Part shown: positions 36,293 through 45,800 of the stretch, piece after piece | Numbering within the stretch: the first letter of the stretch is position 1 | How the letters are laid out: each line of letters starts with the position of its first letter | Assembly: GCA_029245955.1 (NCBI GenBank) | Contig: JAQWOH010000043.1 | Coordinates: forward strand, 124,001 to 188,000 | Reading direction: 5' to 3' | DNA length: 64,000 nt | From: Fuerstiella sp. | GTDB lineage: Bacteria; Planctomycetota; Planctomycetia; Planctomycetales; Planctomycetaceae | Notes under the pieces: generated by a model | Told to the model about the DNA's origin: nothing | Seen by the model: the letters and a program-made list of their open reading frames with translations, nothing else | Databases searched by the model: none | Program-made: the position numbers and the translations under genes

Positions 36293-37101
36293 AAGGGCTG
36301 CTGCGCAAGATCTTCATGGAAGTTCGCTGGCCTGTCCTTATTCTGAGTATTGGCCTGGCACTGATCATGGCGTTGCTCACGGAGCTGCTGCCCAAAGTGC
36401 TGGGTGACATCGATAAGGTTTTTGCGAAACTGCCATTTGTGAAGCCGCTGATAACAGCGCTGCTCGGCATGGATCCCGGTGAAGCCTTTACGGCCCAGAT
36501 GACACAGGCATTCCTCTGGGTTCACCCGACCGTGCTTTCACTGATCTGGGCCCACGAACTGATGTACAGTTCGCGAATGCCGGCAGGTGAGATCGATCGT
36601 GGTAGTGTCGACTTTCTGCTGGGGCTACCGGTTACCCGCTGGAAACTGTATCTGTCTGAGACGATCGGCTGGATTCTATCGGGACTATTTATTCTGTGCG
36701 TCGGATTCAGCGGACACTGGCTGGCGTCGGCTGCGCTGCAGCCCGAAATGCGGCCGGGAGCCTATGCCACGTTCGGCATCATCACCAACCTGATGGCCGT
36801 TTATGTTGCGGTTGGAGCTCTGGCATTTCTGGTTTCCTGCAACAGCGATCGCCGTGGTCGAGCGGTGGGCATCATGTTCGCCATCCTGCTGATGTCCTTT
36901 CTACTGAACTTTCTGGCTCAGTTCTGGGAACCCGCAAAAACCGTGTCGTTTCTGAGCGTAATGGAATACTACCGCCCCGCGGCCGTGATCCAGTCCGGAC
37001 ATTTTCCGATGACAGACGTTGGAATTCTGCTTGGCGCAGCCTCAGTGTTCTGGATTGCAGGCGGCGTTATTTTTCAACGCCGCAGTATCTGTACCGTCTG
37101 A
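36289..37101 (+). CDS. ABC-2 type transporter permease
   Basis: 270 residues with about six hydrophobic segments: near LILSIGLALIMALL, a helix pair around LSETIGWILSGLFILCVGF, ITNLMAVYVAVGALAFLVS, and GILLGAASVFWIAGGVIF at the C-terminus. The loop MPAGEIDRGSVDFLLGLPVTR matches the EIE/E-x-GT coupling-helix region of ABC-2 permeases, which contacts the ATPase. It follows the ATPase gene with a 4-base overlap and ends before a shared bidirectional terminator. Confidence 0.88.
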   Translation: MKGLLRKIFMEVRWPVLILSIGLALIMALLTELLPKVLGDIDKVFAKLPFVKPLITALLGMDPGEAFTAQMTQAFLWVHPTVLSLIWAHELMYSSRMPAGEIDRGSVDFLLGLPVTRWKLYLSETIGWILSGLFILCVGFSGHWLASAALQPEMRPGAYATFGIITNLMAVYVAVGALAFLVSCNSDRRGRAVGIMFAILLMSFLLNFLAQFWEPAKTVSFLSVMEYYRPAAVIQSGHFPMTDVGILLGAASVFWIAGGVIFQRRSICTV

Positions 37102-37148
37102 CGCTACCGGTCCGGTACAGCTTCCACGCCTTCCCTTCAGGACGCAGA

Positions 37149-37181
37149 AAAGCCCCGACCGTGAGAGGCGACCGGGGCTTT
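37149..37181. terminator. bidirectional intrinsic terminator
   Basis: AAAGCCCCG and CGGGGCTTT form a 9-bp stem with a 15-base loop. It lies 48 bases after the permease stop and 31 bases after the stop of the convergent oxidoreductase, so it can end both transcripts. Confidence 0.85.
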
Positions 37182-37212
37182 CGATGACCGTTCTGTTAAA
37201 TCAGGACCCGCA

Positions 37213-38598
37213 TCAGACTTCGATTTCAAACCCCTTGCGGTAAGGCCGAGCCAGAAACGCATTGGCCTGATCGTCGCCGATGATCTGCTCGGCCTTCGCG
37301 TCCCATTTGAGTTCTCGGCCAAAGCGAGCGGAGATGCCGGCCAGGTGGCAGACGTTCAGCATTTCCATATGCGAATGCACATCTGAGATTGGTTCCTGCC
37401 GCGTCTTCACGCAGTTCAGGAAGTTGGCCCAGTGACCTTTGCGTTCGTTATTCTCCATCGGCAGCCCCTTGTAGACCTTCTGGATGGCATCATCCGCGAG
37501 CGGGTTGGATTCAAGTGCTTCCACCGGCGCCCCGGTCAGCTTGCCTCGGTTCACAAAGATGCGTCCCTTGTCGCCTTCGATCAGAATTCCATTGTCGCTG
37601 TGCTTGATGATCATTTCCGTATCACCGGGGAACTTCGCGCTGAAGCGGAATTCGCTGGCCGTATTGTAACAGTCATTCTGCACCGCATATCCTTCCTTGA
37701 ATTCTACCGGATGCTTTGCAGTCCCACCGATCGACAGCGGGCCTTCAGTCTGACCGTTTAGACGTAATGCCCACATCGCGATATCCACGTGATGAGCCCC
37801 CCAGTCGGTCAACTTCCCACCGGAATATTCATACCACCAGCGAAATTCATAATGAGCATTGGTGTGCGGCCGCGGCTTTCTCTTGTTATTGCCGGTCGCT
37901 TCGGGTTGCAGAAAGCGGTAATCAACCTCAGGAGCCGGACCCAGCCAGCGATCCCAGTCCAGTCCCCTGGGAACTTCTGCAACGGGCAGAGCCGGACTGG
38001 TGGGAGCTCCACCAATGGACACTTCCATCTTATTGATCCGCCCCAGACGACCTTCCTGCACGATGGCCATCGCCTTGACAAACAGATTAAACGTACTGCG
38101 TTGCTGGGTGCCGACCTGCACGATGCGGCCTGTTTCCTTCTGCACTTTGCGGATGAGCTTGCCTTCGTCGATCGTCAGCGTCATCGGTTTTTCACAGTAC
38201 ACGTCCTTTCCGGCAAGCATCGATTCGACCAGCGTCTTGGTATGCCAGTGATCCGGTGTCGCGACATGAATGACGTCCACATCGTCTCGTTCAATAACTT
38301 TACGGTAATCGTTGTACGTGTCCGCTTTGCCCCCCGCCAGCCTTTGAGAAAAACCTTCCCGACGACCTTTGTCAACGTCAGCGATGGCTACAATATCCAA
38401 CCACTCTTTGGCCGCATTCATGTTGCCTCCCGCCATGCCTCCAGCTCCGATCACCCCGATGCGGAACCGATCATTAGGCGACTTTGTTTCGTCAGCCAGT
38501 GTTTGCGGCGTTGAAAAAAAATACGGAGAGAACGCCGCGCTGGCAGCCAGAGTGGACTGCTTCAGAAAACCACGACGTTGCTGGTTTGTGGACGACAT
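37213..38598 (-). CDS. Gfo/Idh/MocA-family oxidoreductase, Tat-exported
   Basis: 461 residues. A twin-Arg signal (QQRRGFLKQSTLAASAAF) starts the protein, a common plan in planctomycetes. The Rossmann motif RIGVIGAGGMAGGN is near residue 47, DVIHVATPDHWHTK near 110, and CEKPMTLTIDEG (the EKP motif) near 138. The C-terminal alpha/beta domain contains YEFRWWYEYSGGKLTDWGAHHVDI. Known for the family: NAD(P)-dependent oxidation or reduction of sugars. It is exported with its cofactor bound, by analogy with other Tat-dependent members. The sugar substrate is not apparent. Confidence 0.92.
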   Translation of the reverse strand: MSSTNQQRRGFLKQSTLAASAAFSPYFFSTPQTLADETKSPNDRFRIGVIGAGGMAGGNMNAAKEWLDIVAIADVDKGRREGFSQRLAGGKADTYNDYRKVIERDDVDVIHVATPDHWHTKTLVESMLAGKDVYCEKPMTLTIDEGKLIRKVQKETGRIVQVGTQQRSTFNLFVKAMAIVQEGRLGRINKMEVSIGGAPTSPALPVAEVPRGLDWDRWLGPAPEVDYRFLQPEATGNNKRKPRPHTNAHYEFRWWYEYSGGKLTDWGAHHVDIAMWALRLNGQTEGPLSIGGTAKHPVEFKEGYAVQNDCYNTASEFRFSAKFPGDTEMIIKHSDNGILIEGDKGRIFVNRGKLTGAPVEALESNPLADDAIQKVYKGLPMENNERKGHWANFLNCVKTRQEPISDVHSHMEMLNVCHLAGISARFGRELKWDAKAEQIIGDDQANAFLARPYRKGFEIEV

Positions 38599-38694
38599 TG
38601 AAGATGACTTTCGATAAGGGGATTGCAGGAAGATGGAAAGGAATCAAGACATGGAGTCTCAATACAAGTGGTTTCAACATCCCTGGTAACCCGA

Positions 38695-38750
38695 TGCGTC
38701 AGCGAGGGATGTCGTTGGAATTGATTGTTCAAAAGTCCCTCGCTCACGCA
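38695..38750. repeat. inverted repeat, 15-bp arms with 26-bp spacer
   Basis: TGCGTCAGCGAGGGA (38695-38709) is matched by TCCCTCGCTCACGCA (38736-38750), 14 of 15 positions complementary. It lies in the 192-base gap between the oxidoreductase and the DUF1592 gene. I recall GCGTGAGCGAGGGA-type motifs recurring between genes in planctomycete genomes, so this may be a dispersed element rather than a terminator. Confidence 0.75.
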
Positions 38751-38790
38751 GTAAGTTTCCACAAGTCATGCGGGAGGGATTTGAATCTTC

Positions 38791-41403
38791 TTACGGAGAA
38801 CGGAACGGATCGCTGAGCACGACCAGCCGAATTAAATCGTGAAAACCGTTTCCCTGTGCATCCAGTTGCTGCAGGATACGATCGGTGTGAAGGCGGTCCG
38901 ACGGCTGAAGGTGGCGCCCAATGGCATAGGACAGAAGTTTTTCGGCAAGTGCTTTGGCAAACTGCCCACGGCGATCCATCAGAATTGTCTTGAGTCCCTC
39001 GACATTGTCAAACTGCTGCCCCCCCGGAAGTTGGCCGGAGGCGTCAATCTTCCCCTGTCGATCATATGCCGTTCGCCAACGACCAACCGGATCGAAGTTC
39101 TCCAGCGCAAATCCAAGTGGGTCAATTTTTCGATGACAGTCGTTACACGTGGCCGTGTCACGGTGTTTTCGCAGTTGCTCACGAATCGTTTTCGCACCGC
39201 GAATGTCCGGATCGAGTGGTTCCACGTCCGGTGGCGGCGGAGATGGCGGTGTTCCGAGGACGTTTTCCAGCAACCACACACCTCGCACAACCGGCGACGT
39301 ATCGATGCCGTTGGCTGTCAGCGTCAAAATGCTGGCCTGACCAAGCAGTCCGCCGCGGCGCGGATCACTTAGTTTCACGCGGTGAAAGCCCGGTTCCGCC
39401 GGCGGCTCAATATCGTAATGCCTTGCCAGGGGCTTGTTAACGAATGTGAAGTCCGAGTCCAGAAAATTGGTAATGCTGAGATTCTGATCAATCAGATGCC
39501 GTGTAAACAGAAACGTTTCCTGTCGCATCGCCCCATCCAGATCGTAATGATAAAAGTCGCCAAAGTCGCGGCGGTCGGGTGGAGTGGCTCCCAGGTCTCG
39601 CATCGTTAACCAGCTGTCAAGAAATCCCTGCACGAAAGCATTCGATCGCGGATCGTTCAGCAGGCGTTTGACCTGGGCCGTCAGCACCTTCGGCCGCTTC
39701 AGGCTGTCGGACTGAACCAGTTGCTGCAACTCTGCGTCAGGCATAGATGCCCACAGAAAATAGGACAGCCGAGACGCCAATCCGGCTTCGCCGGTCGATT
39801 CAGTCTGGCCACTCAGGTTCTCTCTGTGGATCGGTTCAAGGAACAGGAACTCAGGTGAACACAGCACCGCCTTCAAGCCGTCGCTGTAGGCTTCAATGGC
39901 TGATCGTCCCTGCATCTGACGAAACGCGATGACGTCCATAACACGGTCGATCTCAGCTGCCTGCACTGGATGCCGGTAGGCTTCGGATGCAAAGCGAGTG
40001 AGGTGCTGCCGCATCTGCTTCTTCGGCAGTGCCCCGGACTGAACAGCATCACTGAAGTCGTCTCCCAGAACGGCCCGTTGACCGGCCGTAGGCCATTCGT
40101 CATACAGCGGGCCTTCGATTTCAATTTCATGAATATGAATCTGCGGCAGCTCTCCGTACTTGATGGTGTTAAAGCGCGCTTCCACGATGCCTTTGGATTT
40201 TCGCTCCGGAAACAGGTCGGGGTATTTATTCTGAATGCGCGACCACAGATTGCGAACATCCATCAGGCCGTTGCGAAATGTGAACCGGGGAGTGAATCCG
40301 GCGTCCAGCCAGATCCGGACGGTGTACCACTGAGCTTCGTCAGCCAGTTCAACTTCCGCCAGCAGCGGTTCCACGGGTTGCGGTTTATGCAACGCTCCCA
40401 CCAGCCGGTTTCCAGCGACAATGCCCAGACGAAACAACTCATCCGGGTCAGTCCCCAGGAACTCCGCGTCATAAGGATTCCGTCGGTGCAGGGCTTCCGC
40501 TTTGATTCGCAGCTGATAATAACCGTCATAGGGAACGCCTTCTGCAAACGCGTGAATCGGTCCGTATGCACCTTCGTGTTTGTCGGCGCCGACAACGTCG
40601 TACAATGTCATGTGCTGGTACTGATTCGTCTTGCGATGAACCTGGTCGATCTCCGGTTGCTGTCGAAACCCGTCCCGGAAAACCCATTTCTGCACTTCCG
40701 GCTGTTTCAGCGGGAACATGGCTTTGTCGACGACCTGCTCGGCCGCTTCAAGATATTTGGCCAACAGGTGTCCGGACGTGACGAGTGTTTCCCCCACATT
40801 GTCCAGATGTGCTGCGGTCTGATCCCGAGGAAACCCCTGCGTGGGATCAAACATCGTCATGTTCAGATGCAGCAGGTCACGCACAGTATTTCGATACTCA
40901 CGTGAATTCAGACGCCGCAGCACAGTCGCGCCAGTGTTCGACTTTGACGTCTGGTGGTGGCGGTCAATGGCCTGCGTCAGCTGAGTAACGATCTGTCTTC
41001 GTTGTTGATCAGACGGTTGCTTCGCCTTCTTCGGCGGCATTTCGCCAAGATTCAGTTGGTCGAGAATGCCCTGATAGTCGACCAGGTCATTGTCGCTGCG
41101 AATTTCTGAGGCCATCCGGTCGAATCGCCTCTCACCTTTCGACTCATGTGCTCCATGACATTTTACGCAGTAAGTGTTGAGGAACGGTTGGACGGTGTCA
41201 GCAAATGACGTGTCGAAGAGTGCCTTCGCGGACGGTTTACCAGCGGCGTCCGCATTGCCGCAGGCCGCCAGCGAAAGCGTTGCTCCAAGCAAGCAGAGTG
41301 AACGACACAGTTTACCGCTCCGCTTCCGTCTTAACCCGGAAGCGAGTGCCGCAGCAGTAGAGAGTGCCGCAGCAGTAGAGACCTCCGACATATTTACGCC
41401 CAT
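38791..41403 (-). CDS. DUF1592-type planctomycete cytochrome-like protein
   Basis: 870 residues. After an N-terminal region with LCLLGATLSLAACGNADA (lipobox-like LAAC) comes a heme c motif, CVKCHGAHESKG, the planctomycete cytochrome domain. The DUF1587, DUF1595, DUF1592, DUF1588 and DUF1585 regions follow in the usual order: VLRRLNSREYRNTVRDLL, AGLASRLSYFLWASMPD, a middle HYDLDGAMRQETFLF, LTLTANGIDTSPVVRG, and CNDCHRKIDPLGFALENFD. Function is not established; a role in handling of exported polymers or electron transfer has been proposed. Its start overlaps the DUF1552 stop by 10 bases. A 36-bp direct duplication lies in its first codons. Confidence 0.88.
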   Translation of the reverse strand: MGVNMSEVSTAAALSTAAALASGLRRKRSGKLCRSLCLLGATLSLAACGNADAAGKPSAKALFDTSFADTVQPFLNTYCVKCHGAHESKGERRFDRMASEIRSDNDLVDYQGILDQLNLGEMPPKKAKQPSDQQRRQIVTQLTQAIDRHHQTSKSNTGATVLRRLNSREYRNTVRDLLHLNMTMFDPTQGFPRDQTAAHLDNVGETLVTSGHLLAKYLEAAEQVVDKAMFPLKQPEVQKWVFRDGFRQQPEIDQVHRKTNQYQHMTLYDVVGADKHEGAYGPIHAFAEGVPYDGYYQLRIKAEALHRRNPYDAEFLGTDPDELFRLGIVAGNRLVGALHKPQPVEPLLAEVELADEAQWYTVRIWLDAGFTPRFTFRNGLMDVRNLWSRIQNKYPDLFPERKSKGIVEARFNTIKYGELPQIHIHEIEIEGPLYDEWPTAGQRAVLGDDFSDAVQSGALPKKQMRQHLTRFASEAYRHPVQAAEIDRVMDVIAFRQMQGRSAIEAYSDGLKAVLCSPEFLFLEPIHRENLSGQTESTGEAGLASRLSYFLWASMPDAELQQLVQSDSLKRPKVLTAQVKRLLNDPRSNAFVQGFLDSWLTMRDLGATPPDRRDFGDFYHYDLDGAMRQETFLFTRHLIDQNLSITNFLDSDFTFVNKPLARHYDIEPPAEPGFHRVKLSDPRRGGLLGQASILTLTANGIDTSPVVRGVWLLENVLGTPPSPPPPDVEPLDPDIRGAKTIREQLRKHRDTATCNDCHRKIDPLGFALENFDPVGRWRTAYDRQGKIDASGQLPGGQQFDNVEGLKTILMDRRGQFAKALAEKLLSYAIGRHLQPSDRLHTDRILQQLDAQGNGFHDLIRLVVLSDPFRSP
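41345..41380. repeat. perfect 18-bp tandem duplication in the DUF1592 N-terminus
   Basis: AGTGCCGCAGCAGTAGAG occurs twice in direct succession and encodes a repeated STAAAL segment near the start of the DUF1592 protein. It is in frame. Confidence 0.9.
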
Positions 41404-42692
41404 TCCAGACCGGTCAGTGTGCCAGTGCCTGCACTGAACCTGTCCGTTTCAACGCCAAAACGCTGCAGCATGGACGCATAGAGGTTGCATAACGGAATAC
41501 GTTTGCTGCTTTCCTTCGGATGCTGCTTGTATTCACCGTGCCGAAATCCGCCGCCCGCCAGAATAATCGGCAGATCATTGTTGGTATGCGAATTGGCATT
41601 ACCCATGCCACTGCCCAGCAACACCATGGTGCTGTCGAGCAGCGTACCGTCGCTTTCAGGTTCCTGTACAGACTTAAGTTTTTCCAGAAACCGTGAAAAC
41701 TGTTCCATCTGATACAGTTCAATCTGCACCAGCAGTTTGATGTTATCCTGGTCCTTGCCGTGATGCGACAGGCCGTGATGCGACAGGCCGTGATACCCCT
41801 TGCGAATGCCAATGTCCGACGCAGCGAAACTGCCGCCGATTTCCAGCGTGGCAACCCGGGTGGAGTCCGTCTGCAGCGCCAGGGCCACAAGGTCGTAGAT
41901 CGCCGGCAGGTCGGGCGCGAGCCCCTGGTTTTCCGGTTCGAACATCTCAGTTTTCGGCTTCGCAATCTTCTGCCAGTGCCGATCAAGGTCCAGCTTCAAT
42001 TCGACCGCTCGCACCGCAGAAAGATATTCATCGACTTTCCTTCCGTCGGCCGTGCTGACTCATTTCTTCAGGGATCTGGCACCGCCCAAAACGGCGTCAA
42101 GAATGGAGCCCTGCAACTGAATTCGATCGACGGCCTTGCGTTTAGCACCTGCGTTGTCTTCGACAAACAACGCTCGAAACAGTTCGCGTGGTCCCGAAAT
42201 CGGCGGTACTCGTGTACCCGTCCGCGTCCAGCTCATCTGGCAGCCACCGTGCAGCCCGTCGGACGAACCAATGGTCAACGATGGAAACCGAGTGCGTGAC
42301 CCCACGAATTCGGCCGCCCGCTGATCCAGACTGATTCCTCCATCCGGCATGGCCCTGGCTTCTGCAGACTTCACGCCCGTCAGAAAGGTATGAACGGCAA
42401 AGTGTCCGCCTTTGTGTCCGTGATCAAGATGCGAGAACAGCGTCAGATCACCGCGGTGTTTTCCCAGCGGCTGCAGCAAAGTTGTCGTCGCGTAGTCGGC
42501 ACCAAATATCTTCGGCCAGAATGCTCCGCCGTACATTCCAAACTCATTGCCCACACAGACCATGCGACGAGCCGGACCGGAAGATTCACGACCTGCAGCA
42601 ATGCGCGGGAATGTCTCAAGTGCGGGCAGAGCGACGCAGACACCAGCAGCTTTCAGAAAAGAACGTCGGGGCCTGCTGATGGTTGATCGCAT
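41394..42692 (-). pseudogene. DUF1552 family protein gene broken by one in-frame TGA
   Basis: 432 codons. From ATG 42692 the frame reads RPRRSFLKAAGVCVALPALE (Tat-like signal), MVCVGNEFGMYGG, and FLTGVKSAEA, and stops at TGA 42062-42060 after GGARSLKK. The same frame continues VSTADGRKVDEYLSAVRAVE through MVLLGSGMGNANSHTNNDLP to the normal end at 41394. Family members have a basic residue at this point, so a CGA-to-TGA change would explain it. No frameshift is involved. The downstream part could restart at GTG 42014. It precedes DUF1592 with a 10-base overlap; the two families are regularly paired in planctomycetes. Confidence 0.85.
41761..41790. repeat. perfect 15-bp tandem duplication in the DUF1552 gene
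   Basis: TGATGCGACAGGCCG occurs twice in direct succession and duplicates five residues (HGLSH HGLSH) in the downstream part of the DUF1552 frame. In frame, so tolerated or neutral in a broken gene. Confidence 0.9.
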
Positions 42693-42869
42693 TGTGCTGT
42701 CCTACGAGAAGGGCAGGGAGGGCGCAGAGGCGCATCCGGTGAAACGGCAGACTCACATACCTCATTATTTTCGTTGATCGGCGAATTACCAGCCCATCCT
42801 TGACGATTTGAGGGCGCAGCTGGTGACCCACACGAACGCTTCCGTACGATGATTTCCAATGCAACGGCC

Positions 42870-45800
42870 CTACCCGAAGTTCTCCAGCGCAACGTCCTTC
42901 GCTGCCTTCAGATCCAGCTTACCGGTTCCCAGCAGGGGAATATGCTCCAATTCCAGAAAACTGTCCATCGAAGGTATCCACAAATTCGGCAGGCCGGCCT
43001 GCTGCAACTCATCCAGCACCTGCTTGACGGGCTTGCTGAACGGCTTGTGCAGCACAATCAGGCGTTCGCCCTTTTTCGCGTCGGGCACGGCACTGACGGC
43101 GCACAGGATCTCAGGTTCGTCGGCCAGGTCATCGTCGATGATGCGAGTCAGTTCCTGCTCAATGAGGATATGCGGCACCATTTCGCCACCAATCTTTGAA
43201 AAACGGCTCTGACGACCAGTAATCTCGATGAAGCCGTCGTCATCCATTTTCGCGATGTCTCCGGTGTCATACCATCCATCCTTCATCACTTCAGCGGTCT
43301 TTTCCGGGCGGTTCAGATAACCGAGCATCACATTGGGCCCCTTGATGCGCAACAGGCCTTCCTCATTCGCACCCAGTCTTTCCTCCGTCTCCGGATGAAA
43401 TATGGCAGCTTCCGTATTGTAGATAGCCTGACCAACGGTGCCGACGCGATTGCGTGAATCCGCACCGCTGCGACCGGATCTGTTGTCGGGAACATTGAGT
43501 GCGGCGGCAGGTGACAGTTCCGTAATCCCGTAGGCTTCGGTTGGCTCGAAGCCGTATTTTTCATTCCACGCAACACGCAACTCGGGCGGCATCTTTTCCG
43601 CGCCCAGAAGAGCCAGATTCACAGATTTGATCTGGTCCACGGTGCAGCGTTTCATGTACGACTTCAGGAACGTTGGCGTGGCCGCAATGATCGTCACCTT
43701 ATGCTTTTCAACCAGGCGGCCGACCATTCGGGAATCCAGCGGATTGAAGTGATAGACGGCCCCCGGTGGCATGCAGCAAGGCAGCCACATGCAGACAGTA
43801 AAGCCGAAGGAATGGAAAAACGGCAGCACGCCAAGAATCACATCTGTGTTGTCCAGATGCAGCATCTGACCGGCCGCGTCCAGGTTTGAGATAATATTGT
43901 TATGCGACAGCATTACACCTTTGGGCTGACCGGTGGAACCGGACGTGAAAATCACGGTCATCAGGTCGTCTGGTTTTGCATTCTGCAGGCCGAGCTTGTT
44001 CGTCAGCATGCTCAGCGGCATGAGTCGGGCAACAGCCATCGCCTTAACTTTCGCCAGCGGGCCAATCTGCTCCTTCAGATCCTCCATGTAGACCAGTTCG
44101 GCATCGAGGTCCATGGGCATTTTCTCCATGAACTTCCGACTGGTAATAACGCGTTTGACGCCCGCTTCTTTGATGCAGAAGTTGACGACATCAACTGTCA
44201 GCGTGTAGTTCAGATTGACGGACACTCTCCCGGCCATACTCACCGCCACGTTGGCGACAGCTCCTCCAGCGGACGGCGGCAGTAACAGCCCTACCATTTT
44301 GTCATCGGGCTGCAGCACAGAATCCAAAAGCAGCTTGCGAAAGGCCAGAGCTCCGGTCAGAAGCCTGCCGCCCGTCAAATCTGCGCCCGCGGAATCTGCA
44401 ATCTTTGTACGTCGCCATGCCAGGCGGCACTGGCGGATAAAGCGAACAGCGGGAATCATATTGCGGTCCTTTCTGCGGCTGGCAGATGCGTCTTTGAGAT
44501 CCAGTACCTTCTGCCGCACAACTTCGACATCAGTTACGTCTTCACGAGGCATCAGTGTTCCAAAATTGATCGTCACCGGATAGGGCCAGTGCTTCGGCTT
44601 CTTCCAAAAGAACTTTCCACCCTGGTAGCTGAAGATGCTGCCCCAAAGTTCATCCAGATAAACGGGCAGGACCGGCGCGTCTGTACCTTTCAGGATCTTT
44701 ATCATCCCGCGTTCGAACTTCAGCAGTTCCCCCGTACGCGAAATCTGCCCCTCAGCGAAGATACAGACAATCTCGCCATTCTTCAGAGCATCGCGTGCCG
44801 TGTTGAGCGACTTAACCAGCGCCTTGGGGCCTTCGCCGCTCTTGATGGGAATGATCTGAAATAACTTTGACAACCAGCCAATCACGCCTCCCTGGACGTA
44901 GTCCGCGTACGCAATCATGCGAATCGGGCGCGAACTTGCCAGCAGAATCAGCACACCGTCGATCCACGTCACGTGGTTCACCACCAGCAGTGCAGGCCCC
45001 CGCTCCGGGATATTCTCGACGCCATAAGTGCGAACTCGGTAGACGGTGCGACTCAGCAACCACACCACGAAACGAATCGTGGCCTGAGGAATCAGCCAGA
45101 CAACGTACATGGCAATGGGCAGTGTCCCCAGACCGGCGATTAGAAAGATCTGGTCCGCCGTACAGCCCAGGCCGTTGCGCAGCACAGGAAACAATCCCGA
45201 CACCAGCAGGATACCAACCGCCGTCAACTGATGTCCGGCAGCAAGAATGGCCCCCAGAGATTCGTGCGGGCTGCGATCCTGAACATAAGCATTCAGCGGA
45301 ACATTAAACAGCCCGCCGCCAACGCCGATCAGTACCAGCGACATCCCAAACAGCCACCAGGAGCTACCGCACAGAAAGGCCAGCAGGCACGCAACCGCCA
45401 TCATCACCGCGCCCAGCGGCACCATGCCCAATTCGACTCGACCACCTGACCAGAACCCGGCAAGTATGCTGCCGACGCCCACCCCAATCGACAGCACGGC
45501 AAGGTACTGACCAACCTCCTGCTGGCTCATCCTCAGGTTGAGATTCACGAAAGTATCAATATTCAGCTGAGCCAGCGACGCCAGAGACCAGAAGAATGCA
45601 ATGCCCAGACTGACTCTCAGAATCGCGCGATCAAGAATCAGAAGTCTGAAGTCTCGCCAGGATGCGGTCACCGGATTGGCGGGGAAGCGAATGCCCGGAT
45701 TGGCCGGCTGCACGTGAGTAATCATGATGCTGGCCGCAATGCCGGCAACAGCCACACCCAGCAATGCCGTAGCGGAGATCCAGAGGTGACTAAGCCCATC

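Noticed and set aside
42057-42065. TGA in DUF1552 as a selenocysteine codon
   Set aside because: Relatives have a basic residue rather than Cys here, no redox motif is present and no selenocysteine insertion hairpin was noticed after the codon.
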